NCBI RefSeq assembly: GCF_014837245.1
Contig: NZ_JACYFU010000002.1
Location: 682,001 to 746,000, forward strand
DNA length: 64,000 nt
DNA from: Devosia oryzisoli
GTDB lineage: Bacteria; Pseudomonadota; Alphaproteobacteria; Rhizobiales; Devosiaceae
Direction of reading: 5' to 3'
The notes below the pieces were generated by a model that was not told the origin of the DNA, made no database searches, and worked only from the letters and a program-made list of their open reading frames with translations. The translations under genes and the position numbers were made by a program. Below, piece by piece: positions 52,853 to 59,738 of this stretch. The first letter of the stretch is position 1, and each line of letters opens with the position of its first letter.

Positions 52853-54633
52853 GCGCCCGCCTCCTCGAACAGCGGCCGCACGCGCGCGAGAAAGCGCTGC
52901 CCCTCTCCCAATTCGGGAACGCAGGCAATGAGGCGCTTGGTATAGTCGTGCTGAGGGTCGCGCAGGATGGTGTCGGTCACGCCCTGCTCGACGATCTCGC
53001 CGTTCTTCATCACCGCCACCCGGTCACACACCTGCGCCACCACGCCGAAATCATGCGTGATCAGCAGCAGCGCCAGCCCGCGCTCGCGCCGCAAATTCTG
53101 CAGCAGATCCAGAATGCGGGCCTGCACGGTCACGTCGAGCGCAGTGGTGGGCTCGTCGGCAATGATAATGTCGGGGTCGTTGGCGAGCGCCATGGCAATG
53201 CCGATGCGCTGGCGTTGCCCGCCCGAAAGCTCATGCGGATAGGCCCTGCTGCGCTCGGCGGCATCGCGAATTCCCACCGTTTCCATGAGCGCGATGGCGC
53301 GCGTTTTTGCAGCGGACTTGCCGACCGCCTGGTGTGCCAGGATGGCTTCGGCGACCTGTTCGCCCACGCGATAGAGCGGATGGAGCGTCGTCAGCGGATC
53401 CTGAAACACATAGGACACGCGCGCGCCCCGCAGGGCAATCAATTCCTGCTCACGCAGCCCGAGCACGTCGCGGCCGTCGATATAGACCGCTCCATCGGTG
53501 ATGAGGCCGGGCGGCGAGGCCACAAGCCCCATCAGCGACAGGGCCGTCACCGATTTTCCCGATCCGCTTTCCCCGATCAGCCCCAGGCATTCGCCCTTGT
53601 CGAGCCGGAAGGAAATGCCTTTGACGGCAGGCGTCAAATGGCCGCCGTCGTCAAAGCCTGTCGTGAGATGCTCCACCACAAGGGAGGGCGCGTTCTCGAT
53701 GGTGGGCGCGGGCTTGGCCTTGCGGCGGATCTTCGTCACCGCCATGGGGCGGTCGAGCGCGCCCGAGCGCAGGCGCGGGTCAAGCACGTCGCGAACACCG
53801 TCGCCGAGCAGGTTGATGCTCATCACCAGCGCGAAAATCATGACGCCCGGAATGATTGAGGCGTGCGGCGCGGTGAAAAGCTGCGCCCGCGCCTGCCCTA
53901 GCATCGAGCCAAGATCGGCCGTCGGCGGCTGCGCGCCGAGCCCGAGAAAGCTCAGGCCCGCGGTTTCGAGGATCATCCAACCCACTGTGGTCGACATGGT
54001 GATCACGATCACCGGCAACACATTGGGCAGGACTTCGGTAAAGAGGATCGCCGGATGGCTCTTGCCCGACAGCCGTGCCGCTTCGACGAATTCGCGGTTG
54101 CGCACCGAGACCGTCACGCCCCGGATGTTGCGGGCAAAGAACGGGATGTTGACGATGGCGATGGCATAGAGCGCGTTGAGCAGCCCCGGCCCCAGCGCCG
54201 CCACGATGGCAATGGCGAGAAGGATGTATGGGAATGCCATCAGCATATCGACAAAGCGCATCAGCACCGTGTCAGTCGCGCCGCGCATGTAGCCGGCGAC
54301 AAGGCCGATCAACGACCCGAAGATGGCCGCTAAAGCGGTGGCGCTGATGCCCACGATCAGCGAGATCTGCGTACCCCAGATCAGGCGCGCGAGAATGTCC
54401 CGCCCGAGGTGATCGGTGCCGAGGAGATGCCCGTCGCTCAGGGGCGGCAGCAGCCGGTTCGGCTGATCGGTGATATCGGGATTGGGCAGCGGCAGTACCG
54501 GCGCAAGGATCGCGAGGAGGGCAATGAAGCCGAAGAGGAACAATCCGGCGGCGGCCAGCCGGTTGGCCATCAGCAATTGCCAGTTGCTGCGGCGCTTGCG
54601 CGGCACGGAGGGGGAAACGGTCAGGCCGGTCAT
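52849..54633 (-). CDS. Fused DppC-like permease and DppD-like ATPase
   Basis: This 594-residue protein joins two transporter subunits. Residues about 1-290 form a DppC permease (first helix near 25-47; GTDHLGRDILARLIWGTQIS; EAARLSGKSHPAILF loop). Residues about 320-594 form an ATPase ([44 protein letters not shown]). The linker is basic and Pro-rich (KIRRKAKPAPT). Such fusions occur in rhizobial peptide importers. It overlaps dppB upstream and oppF downstream by four bases, so stoichiometry is fixed. Confidence 0.95.
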   Translation of the reverse strand: MTGLTVSPSVPRKRRSNWQLLMANRLAAAGLFLFGFIALLAILAPVLPLPNPDITDQPNRLLPPLSDGHLLGTDHLGRDILARLIWGTQISLIVGISATALAAIFGSLIGLVAGYMRGATDTVLMRFVDMLMAFPYILLAIAIVAALGPGLLNALYAIAIVNIPFFARNIRGVTVSVRNREFVEAARLSGKSHPAILFTEVLPNVLPVIVITMSTTVGWMILETAGLSFLGLGAQPPTADLGSMLGQARAQLFTAPHASIIPGVMIFALVMSINLLGDGVRDVLDPRLRSGALDRPMAVTKIRRKAKPAPTIENAPSLVVEHLTTGFDDGGHLTPAVKGISFRLDKGECLGLIGESGSGKSVTALSLMGLVASPPGLITDGAVYIDGRDVLGLREQELIALRGARVSYVFQDPLTTLHPLYRVGEQVAEAILAHQAVGKSAAKTRAIALMETVGIRDAAERSRAYPHELSGGQRQRIGIAMALANDPDIIIADEPTTALDVTVQARILDLLQNLRRERGLALLLITHDFGVVAQVCDRVAVMKNGEIVEQGVTDTILRDPQHDYTKRLIACVPELGEGQRFLARVRPLFEEAGA

Positions 54634-55577
54634 GCCTTGAGCCTCGGGTCGAGCATGGCCTGGGCGACATCGGCCAGGAGATTGACGAGGACATAGACGG
54701 TCGCCGCCACCAGCACGCCGCCCTGCACCAGCAACAGATCACGCGTCGAAACGGCTTTGACCAGCATCTGCCCCAGCCCGGGCCACTGGAAAACGGTTTC
54801 GATATAGACGGCGCCGCCCAGGACGAAGCCAGCCTGGATGCCGATCACCGGGATCACCGAAACCAGTGCGGCGCGAAACGCATGGCGATAGATCACCACG
54901 CCTTCCTTGAGGCCCTTTGCACGGGCGGTGCGGATGAAATCCTGCCGCAGCACTTCGAGCATGGCTGCGCGGGTGAGGCGCGCCACGACGCCCGTGGCGA
55001 CGATGGCGAGGGTCCCGGCCGGCAGGATCAGGTGGTTGACGAGATCGGGCAGGTCGCCCCCGCCATAGACGGCGTACATGCCCGAGGCCGGCAACAACCG
55101 CCAGCGCACGGCAAAGAAGAGGATGAACACCAGCCCCAGGAAAAAGGCCGGCATCGAAATGCCGATCAGAACGAAAAACGTGACGATGCGGTCGGTCCAG
55201 CCGAACTGGCGGACGGCCGAGACGATGCCGGCCAGAATGCCCAGCACCGAACAGATGAGCAACGCCGCGCCCGCCAGGATCAGCGTCGCGCTGAAGCGCT
55301 CCAGCACCTCATCGAGCACAGGCCGGTTGAGGATATAGGAGCGCCCGAAATCGCCGTGCAGCAGATTGCCGACCCAGATAACATATTGCTCGGGCCAGGA
55401 GCGGTCGAGCCCGAGTGCGCGGTTGATGCGCTCGACGTTCTCGGGCGTCGCATAAGAGCCGAGCAGCGCCTGCGCCGGATCGCCGGGGATCAGCTTCATG
55501 ACGAGGAAGACGATGATGGAGAGCCCGATGATCACCGGGATGGCGGCGAGCAAGCGCTTGCCGATATAGGCGGTCAT
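54630..55577 (-). CDS. Opp/Dpp-type ABC permease (DppB-like)
   Basis: This 315-residue permease has six helices, the N-terminal FLVMKLIPGDPAQALLG segment, and the EAA-type loop TARAKGLKEGVVIYRHAFR. It lies between the binding-protein gene (235-base spacer with hairpins) and the fused permease-ATPase gene. Confidence 0.94.
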   Translation of the reverse strand: MTAYIGKRLLAAIPVIIGLSIIVFLVMKLIPGDPAQALLGSYATPENVERINRALGLDRSWPEQYVIWVGNLLHGDFGRSYILNRPVLDEVLERFSATLILAGAALLICSVLGILAGIVSAVRQFGWTDRIVTFFVLIGISMPAFFLGLVFILFFAVRWRLLPASGMYAVYGGGDLPDLVNHLILPAGTLAIVATGVVARLTRAAMLEVLRQDFIRTARAKGLKEGVVIYRHAFRAALVSVIPVIGIQAGFVLGGAVYIETVFQWPGLGQMLVKAVSTRDLLLVQGGVLVAATVYVLVNLLADVAQAMLDPRLKA

Positions 55578-55812
55578 GAGATGGGCCTCCGTCGATCAGC
55601 CGTCGCGCCTTAAGGTAAATCGCACCGCCGCCCTTGATCCCCCCCCACAAGGGGGAAGGAAACGATGGAGCTGCGGCAACTGTGCTTTCGTACACCTCCC
55701 ATACTGGAGGAAGACGATTGAGCCGAGGCGACTGTGCTTGTGCATCCCTCCCCTCGATGGAGAGGGACCGAGGGTGGGGTGGAGCTGCAAGCGCACCACC
55801 CCGAAATTCCCT
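55578..55812 (-). repeat. Spacer with imperfect direct repeat and hairpins after the binding-protein gene
   Basis: Two related copies, at about 55664-55700 and 55716-55752, share GGC-ACTGTGCTT and CTCCC blocks with a period of 52 bases. CCCCC-ACAA-GGGGG (near 55633-55645), CTCC-CATACT-GGAG and a CCTC/GAGG stem flank them. There is no coding sequence. The spacer lies between the binding-protein stop and the dppB start and may lower permease expression. Confidence 0.5.
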
Positions 55813-57387
55813 CTACTGCTTCGTCACGTCCCTCAGGTTGAGCGAGAAGTCAGGCTGCAGTTCGAACGCGCCGACCTGGGCAGTGACGACAGCATTCTGC
55901 TTCCAGTTGGCAACGAAGAGCCAGGGCGCGTCGTCGTGGACGATCTTTTGCACCTGCTTATAGAGGTCTGCACGTTCATCGTGGTCGGTGGAGACCCGGG
56001 CCTTGTCGAGCAGCTCATCGACTTCCGGGTTGGAATAATAGCTCGAGTTGAAGCCACCCTCGTCGGGGAAGGCCGCGGTGCGCAGCGTCAGGAACGGCAA
56101 GGTGTCGGGGTCGGAGGTCATCCAGGCCATTTCGGCCATGTCGCCTTTGCCCTCTAGCCCCGGGTTCACTTCCGAAAGGAAGGTGTTCCACTCATAGGTC
56201 TTGATCTCGACATCGAGCCCGACGGCCGCCAGATCGGCCTGGATGGCCGTGCCCATCGGCACAGGATCGAGCATGCCCGAGCCGCCTTCGGTCACGAGGA
56301 AAGTGAGCTTCGCCCCCTCGGCCCCAGCTTCGGCGAGCAGTTCCTTGGCCTTTTCCGGATCATAGGGATAGGGCTGGACGTCTTCGTTGTAGGCCCAGTT
56401 GAACGCCGGCGGGATCGGACCGGCGGACACATCGGCCGTGCCCTGCAGTACGTCGTTGACGAGGCTTTCCTTGTTGAGCGCATAGTTGACCGCCTGGCGC
56501 ACCTTCTTGTCGGCGAAGGGGCCGTCCTTGGCGTTGAGCATGACGTACCAGACGTGCGGACCCACGGCTTCCATGACCTGGTAGTTAGCGTCATCGCGGA
56601 ACTGTGCCAGATTGTCGGGCGGCGTTTCGAGCAGCACGTCGATGCCGCCCGACAGCATTTCGGCGACACGGGTATTGGCGTCGGTGATGGGCCGGAAGAT
56701 CACCGCTTCGAGCGGAGCCGGGCCATCCCAGTAATCCTCGTTGCGCGAAACGACGACGCGGGAATTGGATTGCCATTCCTCGAACTTGAACGGACCCGTG
56801 CCGACCGGGTTGCGGCCGAAATCCTTGCCAAACTTTTCGACGGCCGCCGGCGAGACGATGAGGCCGGTGGGCGAGGCCAGGTTCGACATGAAGGGCGCGA
56901 AGGGCTCGTTGAGCGTGAACTTGACCGTCAGGTCGTCCACCACGTCCACGTTCTCAACCGAAGAGAAGAAGAAGGCCAGCGGGAACGGGCCGGTGTCGGC
57001 GTAGGGGCTGTCTTCCTTGAGCATGCGGTCGAAATTGAACTTGACCGCATCGGCATTGAACGGCGTGCCGTCCTGGAATTTGACGCCCTCGCGCAGGTTG
57101 AAGGTGTATTCGAGGCCGTCGTCGGAAATGGCCCAGTCGGTGGCCAGCGCCGGCTCGATCTCGAGCGTGCCGGGCTTGTTGCGCACGAGGCCGTCATACA
57201 TGTTGACCGCGATGCGGAAATCGTTGGCGGCGGTCGAGACAGCCGGGTCGAGCGAAGCGGGTTCGGCGATTTGGCCGACAACCAGCACATTGGGCGGCGT
57301 CTGCGCCTGGGCGGGGGCCATTGGCGCCACAAGCGCCAGGGCGGTGGCCATCAGCAGCGGGGCCAGGCCCTTGAAGTTTCGGGTCAT
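55813..57387 (-). CDS. Family 5 substrate-binding protein of peptide-type ABC importer (DppA-like)
   Basis: This 524-residue periplasmic protein has a signal peptide (FKGLAPLLMATALALVAPMA, cleavage at AQA-QTPP), the opening LVVGQIAEPASLDPAVSTAA and the core YTFNLREGVKFQDGTPFNAD. The start, ATG 57387, has a near-perfect ribosome site AAGGAGG. It begins the operon that continues through dppB and the fused gene to oppF. Two ATTTAT-N4-ATAAAT palindromes lie upstream. The substrate is probably a peptide or modified amino acid, given the nearby peptidase. Confidence 0.93.
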   Translation of the reverse strand: MTRNFKGLAPLLMATALALVAPMAPAQAQTPPNVLVVGQIAEPASLDPAVSTAANDFRIAVNMYDGLVRNKPGTLEIEPALATDWAISDDGLEYTFNLREGVKFQDGTPFNADAVKFNFDRMLKEDSPYADTGPFPLAFFFSSVENVDVVDDLTVKFTLNEPFAPFMSNLASPTGLIVSPAAVEKFGKDFGRNPVGTGPFKFEEWQSNSRVVVSRNEDYWDGPAPLEAVIFRPITDANTRVAEMLSGGIDVLLETPPDNLAQFRDDANYQVMEAVGPHVWYVMLNAKDGPFADKKVRQAVNYALNKESLVNDVLQGTADVSAGPIPPAFNWAYNEDVQPYPYDPEKAKELLAEAGAEGAKLTFLVTEGGSGMLDPVPMGTAIQADLAAVGLDVEIKTYEWNTFLSEVNPGLEGKGDMAEMAWMTSDPDTLPFLTLRTAAFPDEGGFNSSYYSNPEVDELLDKARVSTDHDERADLYKQVQKIVHDDAPWLFVANWKQNAVVTAQVGAFELQPDFSLNLRDVTKQ

Positions 57388-57453
57388 AGATACCTCCTTG
57401 CGTTCCCGACTCGTTTTGCCGCCGTGGGCTTCACGAGGCTGGGTCTTCATGTC

Positions 57454-57471
57454 AATTTATCAGCATAAATT
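57454..57471. promoter_or_regulatory. Palindrome AATTTAT-N4-ATAAATT, probable GntR operator 1
   Basis: Two perfect 7-base arms flank CAGC. The site lies 67 bases before the DppA-like start, in the divergent spacer with the DUF1028 gene. The centre is 30 bases, about three helical turns, from that of the second site at 57485-57500, so two dimers could bind on the same face of the DNA. Confidence 0.65.
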
Positions 57472-57484
57472 TGTGGTGCAATCC

Positions 57485-57500
57485 ATTTATGATGATAAAT
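57485..57500. promoter_or_regulatory. Palindrome ATTTAT-N4-ATAAAT, probable GntR operator 2
   Basis: Perfect 6-base arms flank GATG, matching the core of operator 1. It lies 22 bases before the DUF1028 start codon and overlaps a possible -10 (TGATAA or TATGAT) for that gene. The 8-base symmetrical AT half-sites with short spacing are in keeping with FadR-type regulators such as the one at 51137-51952. Confidence 0.65.
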
Positions 57501-57522
57501 TCAGCGGCATGAGGAGCCTGTC

Positions 57523-58170
57523 ATGACCTTTTCCATCGTGGGCCGCGATGCGCGCACCGGCAGTATCGGCGTGGCGACGGCCACCGCCGGCGTCGCCGTC
57601 GGCGCGCTCGTACCCTATGCACAGGCCGGCGTCGGTGCCGTGGCGACACAGGCGATGACCAATCCTTATCTCGGTATCGATGGCGTCACCCATCTTGCGA
57701 CCATGAGTGCCGAAGACGCCCTCGCGGCGGCCCTCGACACCGATCCCGAACCGCAACGTCGGCAGGTGGTGATGCTCGACCGGCAGGGAAACACCGCCGG
57801 ATGGACCGGCTCAGCGTGCCAGTCCTATGCGGGGCATCTCCTGGGACAGGACGTGGCGGTGGCGGGCAATATCCTCACCGGAGAGGCCGTGCTCGACGCG
57901 ATGATGAACGCCTTTGCCGCGGCGCCCGACCTGCCGCTCGGCGTGCGCCTTCTCCATGCGCTCACGGCGGGAGCCGCCGTCGGAGGCGATGCGCGTGGCG
58001 TCGGCTCGGCAGCGCTCAAGGTTGTAGAGCGGGAAGCCTATCCCAGCATCGACATCCGCATCGACCGCTCGGACCGGACCATGCGCGATCTGGCGGAGTT
58101 GTTCGAGGCCACGACCAAGGGCGGCTATGAAGAGTTTTTTTCGCAAGTGGTGCGGCGCGAGGGGCAGTAG
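57523..58170 (+). CDS. DUF1028 family protein (Ntn-hydrolase-like)
   Basis: This 215-residue protein matches DUF1028: MTFSIVGRDARTGSIGVATA at the start, VGALVPYAQAGVGAVATQAM, and GWTGSACQSYAGHLLGQDVAV in the middle. The family has an Ntn-hydrolase-like fold and often accompanies peptide importers and peptidases; its reaction is not settled to my knowledge. It is divergent from the DppA-like gene and shares the paired GntR palindromes. It may hydrolyse an imported gamma-glutamyl or cyclic peptide-like compound, which is inference. Confidence 0.9.
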   Translation: MTFSIVGRDARTGSIGVATATAGVAVGALVPYAQAGVGAVATQAMTNPYLGIDGVTHLATMSAEDALAAALDTDPEPQRRQVVMLDRQGNTAGWTGSACQSYAGHLLGQDVAVAGNILTGEAVLDAMMNAFAAAPDLPLGVRLLHALTAGAAVGGDARGVGSAALKVVEREAYPSIDIRIDRSDRTMRDLAELFEATTKGGYEEFFSQVVRREGQ

Positions 58171-58248
58171 GAGCACGACCATCCGGATGAGCCTGATGCG
58201 CCGGGTAATCGCACCGTCCCCTACCCCATTGACGTTTACCGCGCCAGC

Positions 58249-58321
58249 GTCATCCCCGCGAAAGCGGGGACCTCTGTTGGCTAAGGGGTGTAACGGAGGT
58301 TCACGCTTTCGCGGGAATGAC
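58249..58321. repeat. Dispersed palindromic repeat, family A, copy 3
   Basis: It opens GTCATCCCCGCGAAAGCGGG and closes GCTTTCGCGGGAATGAC. The outer arms are almost perfectly complementary, with an inner loop near 58280-58295. It lies between the convergent ends of the DUF1028 gene and the M24 peptidase gene, where it could terminate transcription from both sides. Confidence 0.78.
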
Positions 58322-58365
58322 ATCGTGATGGGGCGGATGAACCTGTCTCCGAGGCGGCCCCGAAT

Positions 58366-59466
58366 TTACCCCCGAGCTACCGCCTCACGCGGCATGTCCG
58401 ACAGCACTTCCGCCTCGCCATTGCGGATGATCACGATTTCCTCGAGCCGGAGGCCGAACCGGCCCTGGAGATAAATCCCCGGTTCGATGGAGAACACCAT
58501 GCCGTCGTCAAGCACCGTGTCGCTCGTGGCGGTGATGTAGGGGGTCTCGTGGATGTCGATGCCGAGCCCGTGCCCGGTGCGGTGGAGAAAATTGTCGCCA
58601 TAGCCGGCGGCCGCGATGACGTCACGGGCGGCCTTGTCCACGGCACTGGCGGGCACTCCGGGTTTGGCCGCCGCGATGGCAGCGTCCACCGCGCGATCGA
58701 GGATGGAGTGGATCTGCCCATATCCTTCGGGTGCGGCGCCGAAATAGCCCACGCGCGTCATGTCCGAGGGGTAGCCGTCGATCCGGCCGCCGGTATCGAT
58801 CAACACCGCGTCGCCTGCCTTGAGGGTGGTGCTGCCGGTATGGTGATGCGGAAAGGCGCCGTTGGGGCCGAAGCAGACCGAGCAGAACTCGGTGGTGGCC
58901 CCGTTGGCCTTGTAGAAGTCCCGGATCACCTGCGCCACTTCGAGTTCGGTTATGCCGGGCCGCAGCGCGTCGAAGCCGGCCGCCATGGCACGGTCATTGA
59001 GCAGCGCCGAGGCCTTGAGCCGGCGATATTCGTCATCATCCTTGCGGGCGCGCAGGTAGCCCACCGTGTCGCCAGTAAAGCGCCGCTTGGCGCCCGGCAG
59101 CGCGTCGAGAACCAGCAGCGCAAAGTCGGCGCGCATGGTTTCGTCGAGCACGATGGAGGGACTGATCCGGCTCACGCCGGTCGCATTGATCAGTTGATCG
59201 AGGGCAGCATCCGGGCCATCGGCATCACCCCAGGGAAAAAACGGCAGGTCGGTGTGCTGGCGCGAGCTGTCAACATTGAGCGCCGGCATCAGGAACCCGG
59301 CATAATCCTTCGAGACCATCAACAGCACTGGCCGCTCATCGCCGTGCGGCGACAGCTCCGCCAGCCAGCGCATATGGCTCGACGGACCGATGACCACGAG
59401 GTCGGTGCCGGTCTCGGCCATGCGGGCGCGCAGGTTTTTCATGCGGGTGGTGAGTGTGGCGGTCAT
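58366..59466 (-). CDS. M24 family metallopeptidase (Xaa-Pro aminopeptidase/dipeptidase type)
   Basis: This 366-residue enzyme has a creatinase-like N-domain to about 140 and a pita-bread catalytic domain with all five metal ligands: Asp224, Asp235, His299, Glu328 and Glu342 (DTGGRIDGYPSDMTR, HRTGHGLGIDIHE, SIEPGIY, RLEEIVI). Activity on Xaa-Pro or related imido bonds is expected. It follows the XRE and DppA-like genes on the same strand across a spacer with strong hairpins, so it may degrade the imported peptide in the cytoplasm. Confidence 0.93.
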   Translation of the reverse strand: MTATLTTRMKNLRARMAETGTDLVVIGPSSHMRWLAELSPHGDERPVLLMVSKDYAGFLMPALNVDSSRQHTDLPFFPWGDADGPDAALDQLINATGVSRISPSIVLDETMRADFALLVLDALPGAKRRFTGDTVGYLRARKDDDEYRRLKASALLNDRAMAAGFDALRPGITELEVAQVIRDFYKANGATTEFCSVCFGPNGAFPHHHTGSTTLKAGDAVLIDTGGRIDGYPSDMTRVGYFGAAPEGYGQIHSILDRAVDAAIAAAKPGVPASAVDKAARDVIAAAGYGDNFLHRTGHGLGIDIHETPYITATSDTVLDDGMVFSIEPGIYLQGRFGLRLEEIVIIRNGEAEVLSDMPREAVARG

Positions 59467-59522
59467 GTTGAGATCTCGATTGTTTGCAGGCGTTTTCGCG
59501 CAGCCGGGCGCGATGGCGTCAA

Positions 59523-59640
59523 CTCACCCCTCGGGGGGAGAGGGTTAGGGGTGGGGTGGGAGTGGCCGCCTCGAGCGAACCACCGAAGGCCACACCCCTC
59601 ATCCGGCGCTGCGCGCCACCTTGTCACCTGAGGGGCGAAG
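59523..59640. repeat. Dispersed intergenic repeat, family B, copy 2
   Basis: The region carries CACCCCTCGGGGGGAGAGGG and the block at 59595-59622, a perfect inverted copy of 42158-42185. It ends CACCTGAGGGGCGAAGGG. The order of blocks differs from copy 1, so the family is a mosaic of modules. It lies between the M24 and DppA-like genes. Confidence 0.7.
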
Positions 59641-59660
59641 GGAAAGCAGCGGCGCTAAGA

Positions 59661-59721
59661 GCGAAGCCGGGCGGGAGGAGGAAAGCCCGGCTTCGCGATG
59701 CGGCGGCCGGAGAAACCGGCC
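59661..59721 (-). terminator. Two strong hairpins downstream of the DppA-like gene
   Basis: GCGAAGCCGGGC (59661-59672) pairs perfectly with GCCCGGCTTCGC (59685-59696). GGCCGG (59705-59710) pairs with CCGGCC (59716-59721) around AGAAA. They begin 18 bases after the binding-protein stop on the minus strand. No U-tract follows, so they may stabilise the upstream message while reducing read-through to the peptidase gene. Confidence 0.6.
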
Positions 59722-59738
59722 CCCGCAGGTCGTCGGCC

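Noticed and set aside
7969-58321. Insertion sequence ends for the GTCAT palindromic repeats
   Set aside because: No transposase and no target duplications are visible; they look like short palindromic intergenic repeats.
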